A DNA stretch of 64,000 bases, from contig NC_010168.1 in NCBI RefSeq assembly GCF_000018885.1, positions 1,488,001 to 1,552,000 of the forward strand, given 5' to 3'. The translations under genes were made by a program, and so were the position numbers. The notes beneath the pieces are model-generated. The model did not search any database, was not told the DNA's origin, and saw only the letters and a list, made by a program, of their open reading frames with translations. This DNA is from Renibacterium salmoninarum ATCC 33209. GTDB lineage: Bacteria; Actinomycetota; Actinomycetes; Actinomycetales; Micrococcaceae. Of this stretch, positions 28,401 to 36,781 are shown piece after piece; positions within the stretch are counted from its first letter, which is position 1, and every line of letters starts with the position of its first letter.

Positions 28401-29561
28401 AACCAGGACGTTTTTGCCATCAAATGCCAACGCCGCAATGGCGTTCAAAGCGGTTTGAGTTTGGCCAGTACCCGGTGGCGCCGAGATAACAAGCGACTCA
28501 CCGGCTCGGATCGCATCAAGGGCAAGTTGCTGCTCTTGATCAGCATCCAAGATATGGAATTCGTCCGCTGGCGCTCGCTCATCCAGCGGGGTGAACCGCT
28601 TCGCCTCTATCGCTGCTGGCGCTTCCTGGAAGCCATCTTCTGCGGAGATCGCTTGCAATAATTCTGGCACCAATCCTTCGCCAGAGCGCAGCGCTGGATC
28701 GGCCAAATTGTCTTTCAAATCCGCGAAGCTACCAACCAAAAGATGGTGCTCGACGTTTACGCCTGGAATTGTTGCCGTCAAAATCCGCAAGTGTTCCAAC
28801 ACCGGACCCGGCTCAAATCGGGCGGTGTTGTAGGCAAGACGGGCAACCGCCTGTGGGTCGAAGCTGATGCCGTAGTGCTTTTGAAGTAACCGAACCAAAG
28901 CCGGATTGATCGTGGCTTGTGCAGTCAGCTGAAGTTCGTAGTCGTCCTGCCCTGCGCGGGCGCTGAGCGAAATCGAGATCAACATCACCGGCGCACTGAC
29001 TTGGTGATGAACCCCGGTGCTCGAGGTGCCCCAACCAACCGTCCCAGCTGCCAAGTAGCCAACGTCCACACCGCGGTCAGAACCGAGTTCATGGATTTTT
29101 CCGCGCAATGCCCTGGCCGCGTGCAAAGCCGCGTTCAGCTGGCCAGGATCCCTAATCAGCGTGGAAAGCCTAGTTTTTCGACTTGCTAACAACTGCGCCA
29201 AACCCGATGGGTGCGCATGCGTCAGGTCAATACAACCGACACCTTTGGGGTCAAAGTCGAGCAAAGTGTCAGGGCCCTGGAACGGCTCCAGAGCATCGAG
29301 CCAGACGCGCAGCTGCTCAGAGCCTTCCGGCTGGCTGACAATATCTGACACGTGACCCTTCTTCTCCACCTTGTTGTTCTCTAACTTCTTCTCCGCTACC
29401 CGTTTGACGGACTTTGCCGCCTTTTTAGCTAGCCTGGCCTCTGTGACGGCGGGATCAACGGTTTGTTCACCTTCCGACGGCGCATCCAGTTCAGCCCCAT
29501 CGACTACTTTCGACGAAGACTCCCCTCGCGCGGCGCGCTGCAACCTTGACCATACCGGCAT
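25404..29561 (-). CDS. Large helicase-like AAA protein with C-terminal endonuclease-like domain
   Basis: A 1385-residue protein. After a Lys-rich N-terminus and a long region of unknown fold, a superfamily 1 helicase core begins near residue 340 (LDADQEQQLALDAIRAGESLVIS). Its P-loop reads APPGTGQTQT (361-370), with Gln where Lys is expected. Motif II, near residue 895, reads LLDAES instead of DEAS/DEAQ, followed by GDNQLLSP (motif III) and MTRAREHLSVLS (motif VI, about 1135). The C-terminus (about 1210-1300) resembles the Vsr-like MTES_1575 nuclease domain (VAVESDGS, LLEQRGWRYMPLWTIEVFTDP). It probably acts on nucleic acid. The gene is undamaged over 4.1 kb, implying selection. Confidence 0.82.
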   Translation of the reverse strand: MPVWSRLQRAARGESSSKVVDGAELDAPSEGEQTVDPAVTEARLAKKAAKSVKRVAEKKLENNKVEKKGHVSDIVSQPEGSEQLRVWLDALEPFQGPDTLLDFDPKGVGCIDLTHAHPSGLAQLLASRKTRLSTLIRDPGQLNAALHAARALRGKIHELGSDRGVDVGYLAAGTVGWGTSSTGVHHQVSAPVMLISISLSARAGQDDYELQLTAQATINPALVRLLQKHYGISFDPQAVARLAYNTARFEPGPVLEHLRILTATIPGVNVEHHLLVGSFADLKDNLADPALRSGEGLVPELLQAISAEDGFQEAPAAIEAKRFTPLDERAPADEFHILDADQEQQLALDAIRAGESLVISAPPGTGQTQTALNAIAALAFDGKNVLVLGERRSTLNELAQRFAALSLDSVVLQLSEHSSPQQLKSQLVRAIVRNEKAAEPRLGTLHSTLASHRHQLIDHVASLHGVRPRWGGSPYQAMQSLAELTSIQPAPATTVRLKRSVLDAIKDRAELGGRLRRAAELGSFSRSATRSAWYGSRLVTRKETEEAHALAVELLEKLPAFAAKMDEVADYAQIRHGDSFARWGEQLELLVAVRESLDKFMPDIFDRPVTDLISATASVTWRRDRNLDMPSMQRSRLRRVAREYVRPGVHIDDLHESLLLVQDQRQEWSDFATSQRHPAVPSGLVELRNRYHELAGELLKLGAALERTAAGGSLELVEHKSLVRRLKALADDKATLENLPERTLLEESMREHGLGELLDDLAAREVQPAQTRAELELAWWQSALEAMISGDDYLAMSDGESLRRLEAEYRLADQAHIVSGPARLRWSLAAKWRELVAGRGRETEFLRNVLKDGRVNLDLLEAHAGALIDQLVPVWTASPFIAPTVLPQGKRFDAVVLLDAESMSVQSALPSLSRARQVIAFGDNQLLSPAPFSIAVTAGAPKRASRPLISVFDALSRVRPKIQLRRSYRSLDENLSNQLSQDFYGNGLQLLPYGKAVTELDQAVQVEYLADGTGLPSSDGEGVESVAAEVNRVVDLVFESARVHPRSSLAVITASARHAARVAEAVRLNVANHPDLQEFFAGGDEPFRIVHLDRAPGLVRDRIIFSLGFGRTPHGRALHNFGPLSAPDGRGKFALAMTRAREHLSVLSCFKPEDLDTSRLNYGARDFYQLLARELGGTQISATNASRIAPSDRALEDDPLVADLADRLRARDARVWYNYDGLIDIVAAADPVRYLGVSDAEVPTPVAVESDGSRRYRTMSVRERSRLRPQLLEQRGWRYMPLWTIEVFTDPSACADRIGGYLGLDRALNTADLAALLGDQPLPKIAPTNLDQDVSMNLPKPSEPSKEGAPVLPQRAAEDEPRSWGERENQDHDEWLREQRPPHWG

Positions 29562-29662
29562 GTTTCCGAGGCTAACCGGTTAGTTCACGATATCGGGTAC
29601 GGCACACTGAAACGAGCGTAAATCGTTGGCTGTGATCTTGCTGAGGCACTTCACGTTCAGGG

Positions 29663-31252
29663 TTACTCCCACTCAATGGTTCCCGGCGGCTTGCTGGTGA
29701 CATCCAACACTACGCGATTGACGCCGTCGACCTCGTTAGTAATTCGGTTGGAAATCCGGGCCAGCAAATCGTACGGAAGCCTGGACCAATCGGCCGTCAT
29801 AGCGTCCTCACTGGAGACCGGTCGCAAGACAATCGGGTGGCCATAAGTCCGGCCATCACCCTGGACACCAACGCTGCGGACGTCGGCCAGCAGCACAACC
29901 GGCATTTGCCACACTTCGTTATCGAGACCTGCCGCCGTGAGCTCGGCGCGCGCAATTGCGTCCGCTTTACGGAGCAGTTCGAGCCGTTCCAAGGTAATCT
30001 CGCCAACGATCCGGATGCCTAAGCCAGGTCCGGGGAATGGCTGACGGCCAACGATTTCGGCAGGCAAGCCCAATTGGGCGCCAACCGAACGGACTTCATC
30101 TTTGAAAAGCGCACGAAGCGGTTCAACTAAATCGAACTGCAAGTCATCAGGCAGTCCACCCACATTGTGGTGGCTCTTGATGTTCGCAGCACCCTCGCCA
30201 CCGCCGGACTCGACGACGTCGGGGTACAGCGTGCCTTGGACCAAGAACTTGATCTGCTCGCCGTCTTGACCAGCCTGGGCGACCAGCGCCCGCTCGGCTT
30301 CTTCGAAGGAACGAATGAATTCGCGACCAATAATCTTACGTTTTGTCTCCGGATCGCTCACACCAGCGAGCGCGTCCAGGAATCGATCGGCTTCACGAGC
30401 CACGTAGAGGTTGACTCCGGTTACTGCCACGAAATCACGTTCGACCTGCTCGGCCTCACCTTCACGAAGTAGGCCATGGTCAACGAAAACGCAGGTCAAT
30501 TGATCTCCGACGGCGCGCTGCACCAAGGCTGCGGCAACCGCCGAATCCACGCCGCCAGAAAGCCCGCAGATAACTTTTCCGCTGCCGACCTGGGCGCGAA
30601 TTCGCTCAACTTGCTCTTCAATAACGTTGCCGGTGGTCCAGTTAGGCTCAAGCTTCGCTTCGTTGAAGAGGAAGTTCTCCAAAACTTTCTGACCAAAATT
30701 AGAATGCTTCACTTCAGGGTGCCACTGCACACCGTAAAGGCATTTCTCTGGGTTTGAAAAAGCGGCTACCGGAGCACCAGAGGTACTGGCCAGAACTTCA
30801 AATCCAGCGGGCGCTTCCTGCACGGAGTCGCCGTGACTCATCCAAACATTTTGTTGATCCGGCGTTCCGGCCAAAATGGAGCGCGATGCACCAGCAGAAG
30901 TCACATCAGTGGCACCATATTCGCGCAACCCAGTCTGCGCAACTGTTCCGCCAAGCGCCAGGGCCATTGCTTGAAAGCCATAGCAAATACCGAAAACCGG
31001 CACGCCTGCTTCGAAAAGATCTGCTCCAACCGAAGGGGCTCCCTCGGCGTACACACTCGAGGGGCCTCCGGAAAGGATGATCGCGGCCGGATTCTTAGCC
31101 AACAACTGCTCGGTGCTGAAGGTATGCGGCACAATCACGGAATAGACGTTGGCCTCACGGACCCGACGTGCAATCAGCTGCGCGTACTGGGCGCCGTAGT
31201 CGACAACCAGAATCGGGCGATGGGAAGTCTGCGCTTGGGCGGGGATAGTCAC
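29663..31252 (-). CDS. guaA: GMP synthase (glutamine-hydrolysing)
   Basis: A 529-residue enzyme aminating XMP to GMP. The N-terminal class I glutaminase has Cys90 in [11 protein letters not shown] and His in [10 protein letters not shown]; the ATP-pyrophosphatase domain has [12 protein letters not shown]; the dimerisation domain ends with the invariant KPPGTIEWE. The start ATG at 31252 is 20 bp downstream of the DUF3817 gene. guaB and guaB3 are 8-10 kb away on the same strand. Confidence 0.97.
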   Translation of the reverse strand: MTIPAQAQTSHRPILVVDYGAQYAQLIARRVREANVYSVIVPHTFSTEQLLAKNPAAIILSGGPSSVYAEGAPSVGADLFEAGVPVFGICYGFQAMALALGGTVAQTGLREYGATDVTSAGASRSILAGTPDQQNVWMSHGDSVQEAPAGFEVLASTSGAPVAAFSNPEKCLYGVQWHPEVKHSNFGQKVLENFLFNEAKLEPNWTTGNVIEEQVERIRAQVGSGKVICGLSGGVDSAVAAALVQRAVGDQLTCVFVDHGLLREGEAEQVERDFVAVTGVNLYVAREADRFLDALAGVSDPETKRKIIGREFIRSFEEAERALVAQAGQDGEQIKFLVQGTLYPDVVESGGGEGAANIKSHHNVGGLPDDLQFDLVEPLRALFKDEVRSVGAQLGLPAEIVGRQPFPGPGLGIRIVGEITLERLELLRKADAIARAELTAAGLDNEVWQMPVVLLADVRSVGVQGDGRTYGHPIVLRPVSSEDAMTADWSRLPYDLLARISNRITNEVDGVNRVVLDVTSKPPGTIEWE

Positions 31253-31272
31253 CCTGCAATTCTAACGAAGAA

Positions 31273-31749
31273 TCAGTAGCGTTTTGACGCCTGTGGGTTA
31301 GCACTGATTTCCGCGACGGTTTGAGCATGAATACGGCGCTCAACAAAGAAGGAAAGCAACGGTACTACGCCGCCTAAAGCGATCAAGATGAACTTGCTGA
31401 ACTTCCAACGCATAAGCGACCAGATTCGGAAGTCAGCGATCAAATAAATCACGTACATCCAGCCGTGCACAATCAAAATCGTCGACGAAAGATTGAAGCC
31501 GCCTGTTACTGGCAACGCGTTATCTTCGCCAGCTGTGACGAAGCCAAAGCCGTGTGCCGCGCCGGTGACAGAATCCGTGCCGCCAGCAAGCAACACCAAG
31601 TTGAAGACATAACGCAGCACAACTTCAGCGGTCAGGAGCAATAGCATCGACCCGGTGAGATAGGCCAAGACCTTGTAAAAACCCAAGGCAGAGCGAATCT
31701 GCGCCGTGGTTCCGCCAAAACGACGCTTTGTGGGCCGTTGAGTACTCAC
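31273..31749 (-). CDS. DUF3817-family integral membrane protein
   Basis: A 158-residue protein with about three TMs: FYKVLAYLTGSMLLLLTAEVVL, LIVHGWMYVIYLIADFRIW and FILIALGGVVPLLSFFVE. The VHGWMY motif and closing FFVERR are typical of DUF3817. Its function is unknown. In actinobacteria it regularly lies between SURF1 and guaA; here it overlaps the SURF1 stop by one base and runs straight into guaA. Confidence 0.9.
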   Translation of the reverse strand: MSTQRPTKRRFGGTTAQIRSALGFYKVLAYLTGSMLLLLTAEVVLRYVFNLVLLAGGTDSVTGAAHGFGFVTAGEDNALPVTGGFNLSSTILIVHGWMYVIYLIADFRIWSLMRWKFSKFILIALGGVVPLLSFFVERRIHAQTVAEISANPQASKRY

Positions 31750-32597
31750 TATTGCACTTCCTTGACTTGTTGCTCTGGCTTGACTTGTTCTTCAGGATCA
31801 ATCGGTTCATCATCGTCGTCGAATTCAGGCTCGTTTTCACGGCGGTAGTCGTCGGCGACTAGCCGCCACCATAAGAACACCGAGAAGCCGGCAAAAACAA
31901 TCCACTCAACCGCGTAGAAAACGTTGAGCCAGTTGAATTTTTGCTCAACGGGCTGCGGGCCCACCGAAATGCCTTTGAGATCGCTAGAAACGGCGTGCGC
32001 ACTCACGTCGCCCGCTGCGCTTTGCTCCTTGAAGGAGACCACAAAACCTTGATAGCTGCTTACTTGCCAGACGTTAATCAGTTCCGCAGTGGAGAGCACC
32101 GCGAGCTGGCCTTGTGGCAGATTCTTGGCTACTACAGGCGCTTCGCTCGGCAGCAAGCGCCCGGTTAGCGTCAAAGTTCCCGACGGCGGCGGCCCCGCTT
32201 TGGCCGGATCCGCGATCCAACCCCTGGCGACCGGAATCACGGTATAGCTAGTCGCGCCTGCGCCCTTGAGCGTCGGAGCACCGTCCACTACGAACGCATC
32301 AACTACCCAATAGCCACTTTCGCCGTCGAGGAGTCGATCCTTGATCACCACTTGCTTATTTGCTTCGAAATGACCGCTCATACTCACCACATGATCGGCC
32401 ACTGTGCCGAGCATCGACTCCCCCGGTTGGAAGACTGAAGTCAGCGGTTTGACCTCTTCAGTAGTCACCGAAGGCTGCTCTGCGGTCTGGGTGGATCGAG
32501 AGAATTGCCACTGACTAAGCAGCACAAAAACCGTCGACACCGCGAGCGCTAGAAGTAAGGCAGCGATCCAGCGGGGCTTAAGGGCGGTTTTCAACAC
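31749..32597 (-). CDS. SURF1-family cytochrome oxidase assembly protein
   Basis: A 282-residue membrane protein: TM1 near residues 10-28 (WIAALLLALAVSTVFVLLSQWQFSR), a large extracytoplasmic domain with GYWVVDAFVV and PVARGWI, and TM2 near 225-245 (WLNVFYAVEWIVFAGFSVFLWWRL), followed by an acidic Glu/Asp/Gln-rich tail. SURF1 proteins help insert haem into cytochrome c oxidase. It heads the SURF1-DUF3817-guaA transcript and is divergent from the ABC transporter genes. Confidence 0.9.
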   Translation of the reverse strand: MLKTALKPRWIAALLLALAVSTVFVLLSQWQFSRSTQTAEQPSVTTEEVKPLTSVFQPGESMLGTVADHVVSMSGHFEANKQVVIKDRLLDGESGYWVVDAFVVDGAPTLKGAGATSYTVIPVARGWIADPAKAGPPPSGTLTLTGRLLPSEAPVVAKNLPQGQLAVLSTAELINVWQVSSYQGFVVSFKEQSAAGDVSAHAVSSDLKGISVGPQPVEQKFNWLNVFYAVEWIVFAGFSVFLWWRLVADDYRRENEPEFDDDDEPIDPEEQVKPEQQVKEVQ

Positions 32598-32717
32598 CCC
32601 TTAAAGGTACTTCGTACCGCTGTAGAAAACCGAACTGCGGCACTTTTTCAGCACAGAATGTAGAAATTCCCCGCCAAACCGTGCCATTGTCGGCCCCCGA
32701 GACTAGGCTAGTTTCTT

Positions 32718-34435
32718 GTGCGTACCTACCCCTACCCCATCAAAGGAAAAGCGGATACCCGTACTCCAGTGCGTTATTTGCTTTGGCTAGGCAGTCTTCA
32801 GCTGCCGAGCTTAGCCGGTGGGGTGCTGTGCGGTTCCTTGTGGTTGCTTGCCCAAGCAATGATGCCTTTGGTCTTGGGGCAGTCGATTGATCATGGAATT
32901 TTGGCCAAGGATTGGGGCGCACTCTTAGTCGGTGCCCTGGCGATGCTTTTGCAGGGCATCCTCCAAGCGATCTTTGCGGTGTTGCGGCATCGAATTGCGG
33001 TTTCTAACTGGCTGCAGGCCGCATTCCGCTCGGTGCAATTGATTGGGCACAAGATTTCGCGCACTGGTGATGCCTTGCCCGCAGCAATCTCGACGGGTGA
33101 ACTTGTCAACACGGCTGCCTCGGATGCAGTACGAATTGGCCAGATTTACGATCTGACGGCCAGACTTTCCGGCGCGATCTTGTCCTACCTACTGGTTTCA
33201 TTTTTGATCTGGAACATCTCCTGGCAGCTTGGCCTGATTGTGCTGGTTGGCGTACCGGTATGTTGCGGCATGCTTATGTTCATCATCAGACCGTTGCAAG
33301 TTCGCCAACGCGAGCAGCGAGAAATGGCTGGGAAGATGACCGCGGTTGGCGCGGATACCGTCGCGGGTTTACGGGTTTACGGGTATTGCGTGGCATCGGC
33401 GGCGAGCACATTTTCGTGGCACGCTACCGTAGTCGCTCGCAAGAAACTCGATTTAGCGGCAATGACGTCGCTAAATCGGTAGCGACTCTCGACGGGACGC
33501 AGCTCTTAGTGACCGGTGCTTTTGCCGTGGTTTTCACTTGGTTGGGCGCTGCGATGGCGGTTCGGGGTGAAATCTCGGTGGGCGAACTCATTTCGCTCTA
33601 TGGATTCTCGGTCTTCCTAGTCACTCCGGTCCGGATTCTCGCCGAAGGAGTCTCTGCGGCAATCCGCGGCTATGTCGGCGCACGGAAACTCAAAGCGGTT
33701 TGGGATACCCCGGCTGCGTATTCCGACGACGGCGTGGATGCCGCTCCGCCGGCTCATTCCCCGTTGCGGGACACGGCTTCTGGCGCGGTGCTCCAACCTG
33801 GGAGGCTCACCGCGGTAGTGAGTTCAGACCCAGCGGCTTCAACCGAGCTCGCTGAACGGCTAGGCAGGTTCAACGACGCAGTTTTGACGGAGCATCCGTT
33901 TTTTTGGGGCGAAACTGATTTGCGCTCAATTCCGATGTTGGACATCCGGGAACGGATAGTTTTCAGCGAAGCAGACCCACAGTTTTTCTCCGGAACGCTA
34001 CGCGAACTGCTAGACCCGCAAGGCAGCAAAAGCGACGAGTCGATCATGTTGGCGCTGGAGGATACGAGTGCGTTGGACGTCCTTGATGGCCTAGAAAATG
34101 GCCTGGATCATCTTGTTACCGAACGCGGTCGCGGTTTTTCTGGTGGACAACGTCAACGCCTTGCCCTGTGCCGGGCGCTGCTCAACGATGCCGAGGTGCT
34201 TTTGCTAGCGGAGCCAACAAGTGCTGTTGACGCCCAGACGGAGGCCCGAATTGCTGCGCGCCTACCAGCTGCACGCTCTGGCAAAACAACCTTGATCGCT
34301 ACGGCTAGTCCGCTCATGCTCGGGATGATGGACGAGGTGCTGTTCTTGATCGAAGGTCGAGTTTCTGCTCGGGGTACGCACCGAGAATTGCTCAATGTCC
34401 CGGAATGTCGCGCGGTGGTGATCAGAGGTGAGTGA
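32718..34435 (+). pseudogene. ABC exporter half-transporter 1, broken by an 8-bp duplication
   Basis: The GTG at 32718 begins MRTYPYPIKGK and a six-TM exporter domain. After VAGLRV the frame is lost through an exact tandem duplication of GGGTTTAC (33365-33380). Without it, the reading continues LRGIGGEHIFVARYR and the second half is open to 34435. The nucleotide-binding domain has no Walker A (SSDPAAS in its place) and Walker B reads LLLAEPTSAVD, but its signature FSGGQRQRL is intact. It overlaps the partner gene by eight bases. A TAGGCT eight bases before GTG hints at a leaderless mRNA. Confidence 0.85.
33365..33380. repeat. Exact 8-bp tandem duplication GGGTTTAC
   Basis: Two adjacent copies at 33365-33372 and 33373-33380, followed by GGGTA. 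Removing one copy restores a continuous ABC exporter frame (AGLRVLRGIGGE), so this duplication is the inactivating event. Confidence 0.93.
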
Positions 34436-36248
34436 AATCCCGGTGGGTGAAAATTTCGTTGACGAGTTAGCTGCAGAAACTGCACCTACTCAAGACTCGG
34501 CTACTTTGAATGATGGCAAGCTGCCTATTTCCAGCCAGGAACACGTCAAAAAAGAGGCTACGCGGCTGGTCAAGCAGCATCGTGGTGCGCTGACCAAGGT
34601 TGTTGGCTTGTTCGTTCTGGCAGCAATAGCTGGCCTCGCGGGCCCGGCGCTGCTGCGTATATTGATTGACGACATTAGCGCTGGCACCACCGTGGAGCAC
34701 GTCTCTTTCTTCGGCATCTTGCTCATTCTGTTTGTGCTGCTGCAAGCAGTCTTGCAACGTTTTGCCGTGGCCTCCAGCATGATCCAAGGTGAAAAAGTCT
34801 TTGCTCAGCTACGCGAAGAGTTCATGGAAAAAGTCGCTTCGCTCCCGCTGTCAACGGTCGAGAAGGCCGGCACGGGAGACTTAGTCTCGCGGACCACGAA
34901 CGACGTCGAAGCAGTATCCTATGCGGTCCGATTTGCCGTGCCACAAATTTTGGTAAGCGCCGTTACGCTGCTGCTCACCGTGGTTGCGGCCGTGATCGTT
35001 TCGCCAATTGTTACGGTGGCTTTGTTGGCTGGAGTTCCGTTGTTGATCCCGGCGACTCATTGGTATTTGAACCGCTCCTCGGCAGGCTACGCTGCCGAGC
35101 GCGAGGCTTATGCTGTGATCAATGGTGCGATCTCCGAAACAATTGAGGGCGCTCGCACCGTGGACGCCCTGAGTTTAGGAGCCCTGCGCCGGAAGAAAAT
35201 CGACGCGGGCTTGGCACAAGCGTTTGGTGCGGAGCGCTACACGCTGTGGCTGCGAAGCTGGCTTTTCCCCTTGACCGAGTTTGCCTTCTGGCTCCCGGTA
35301 GCTGTTGTGCTGCTCTGGGGCGGCTGGCTCGCCGGGCAGAACATCGTCAGTGCAGGAGTAGTGGCCGCCGTCGCTCTTTATGCCGTCCAGCTGGTCGATC
35401 CGGTAAATACCTTGATCATGTGGCTCGACGAGCTGCAAGTTGGTGCTGCTTCGCTGGTCCGAATTACCGGCATCAAAGAGGTTCCGGCCGATCGTACCGC
35501 CGCCGATGCAGTGCCACAGAATGACGACATCGTGGTTTCGGGTGCCCGCTACGCCTACCGCGAGGGACACAATGTCTTGCACGGCATCGACCTGGTACTT
35601 CGTCGCGGTGAGCGATTGGCAGTCGTTGGACCATCCGGTGCTGGGAAGTCGACTTTAGGTAGATTGATTGCTGGCATTCATCCGCCGACTGAAGGCACCG
35701 TCACGGTGGGCGGCGTCCCGCTAGTTGATCGGCCGCTCGATGAACTACGTCGTGAGGTGGCGCTGGTCACCCAGGAGCACCACGTATTCGTTGGTTCAGT
35801 GGTGGACAATGTTCGGCTGGGTCGTGACGACGCTTCGGCTCTGGAAGTAGAAAAGGCGCTGGCCGACGTCGGCGCGTTGGCCTGGGCACAAGAGTTACCC
35901 GAGGGACTGGAAACCGAGGTTGGTTCTGGAGCTTTCGCGCTCACCCCCGCCCAGGCTCAAGAGATTGCGCTAGCCAGATTGGTCTTGGCAGATCCGCATA
36001 CTTTAGTGCTGGATGAAGCTACCTCGCTGATTGATCCGCAGGCAGCTCGAGACTTGGAACGCTCGCTCAATGCCGTACTGGCTGGCAGAACAGTCGTCGC
36101 GATTGCGCACCGACTACACACTGCGCACGACGCTGATCGAGTGGCGGTTGTGGAGGGTGGATTGATCACCGAATTGGGTTCGCATGACGAACTCTTGGCG
36201 CTTGGCGGTTCCTACGCCGCACTTTGGAATTCTTGGCGGACGGAATAG
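34428..36248 (+). CDS. ABC exporter half-transporter 2 (permease-ATPase)
   Basis: A 606-residue protein with an exporter membrane domain (about 50-330) and an ATPase domain. Walker A is GPSGAGKST and Walker B LVLDEATSLID, with an H-loop in VVAIAHRLHTAHD. The signature, however, is LTPAQAQEIALARL instead of LSGGQ. This complements half-transporter 1, which has the good signature and no Walker motifs, so the pair would form one working ATP site. The partner is frameshifted, so this protein may now be orphaned. Substrate unknown; related heterodimers export drugs or lipids. Confidence 0.9.
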   Translation: MSEIPVGENFVDELAAETAPTQDSATLNDGKLPISSQEHVKKEATRLVKQHRGALTKVVGLFVLAAIAGLAGPALLRILIDDISAGTTVEHVSFFGILLILFVLLQAVLQRFAVASSMIQGEKVFAQLREEFMEKVASLPLSTVEKAGTGDLVSRTTNDVEAVSYAVRFAVPQILVSAVTLLLTVVAAVIVSPIVTVALLAGVPLLIPATHWYLNRSSAGYAAEREAYAVINGAISETIEGARTVDALSLGALRRKKIDAGLAQAFGAERYTLWLRSWLFPLTEFAFWLPVAVVLLWGGWLAGQNIVSAGVVAAVALYAVQLVDPVNTLIMWLDELQVGAASLVRITGIKEVPADRTAADAVPQNDDIVVSGARYAYREGHNVLHGIDLVLRRGERLAVVGPSGAGKSTLGRLIAGIHPPTEGTVTVGGVPLVDRPLDELRREVALVTQEHHVFVGSVVDNVRLGRDDASALEVEKALADVGALAWAQELPEGLETEVGSGAFALTPAQAQEIALARLVLADPHTLVLDEATSLIDPQAARDLERSLNAVLAGRTVVAIAHRLHTAHDADRVAVVEGGLITELGSHDELLALGGSYAALWNSWRTE

Positions 36249-36264
36249 GCCCTGCCCACCGGGC

Positions 36265-36756
36265 TTAGTGGTCGAAAAATACTAGAGATGAGTTGATCAG
36301 CTCGGCAATGACTTCCGCATCGTGGGCTCGGCGCAGCGACTCTCTAAAGTTCTCCTTGAACAGGGAACGCGCCAAGGTGGCCAGCACTTCGAGGTGCTGA
36401 GAGAACGAGCTAGCTGGCGTGCCGATCAACAGAATAACGTTCGCTGGCCCGTCCATTGCGCCGAAATCCAGGGCGTGACCAAACTTAGTGATGCCCACTG
36501 CGATGGTCGTTTCCGTCACGTAATCACTACGCGCATGCGGCAAGCCAATCCCGCCTGGTAGACCAGTAGCGAGTTGGTGCTCGCGCGAATTGACCTGCGC
36601 CAAGAAGCCGGCCAGATCAGAAATTCGACCGGCTTTAAACATTCGGCCAGCCAACTGAGCCGCCGCGTCTTCTCTGGAATCCGCGACCATTTCCAGAATC
36701 ACTAACTCCGGAGTGGTTAGCTGGGCGTCATAACGTTCGAATGAATCTTCACTCAT
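36265..36756 (-). CDS. PTS IIA component, fructose/mannitol (PtsN) type
   Basis: A 163-residue IIA protein. The phosphorylatable His74 lies in GGIGLPHARSDYV, and VNSREHQLATGLP, MDGPANVILLIGTPAS and LATLARSLFKENFRE are typical. No IIB or IIC genes are in the window, so it may act as a stand-alone regulator or serve a transporter encoded elsewhere. It lies downstream of the glpD pseudogene on the same strand and is convergent with the ABC exporter. Confidence 0.88.
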   Translation of the reverse strand: MSEDSFERYDAQLTTPELVILEMVADSREDAAAQLAGRMFKAGRISDLAGFLAQVNSREHQLATGLPGGIGLPHARSDYVTETTIAVGITKFGHALDFGAMDGPANVILLIGTPASSFSQHLEVLATLARSLFKENFRESLRRAHDAEVIAELINSSLVFFDH

Positions 36757-36781
36757 GGGGTGCGTAACTCAACTTCCACAT

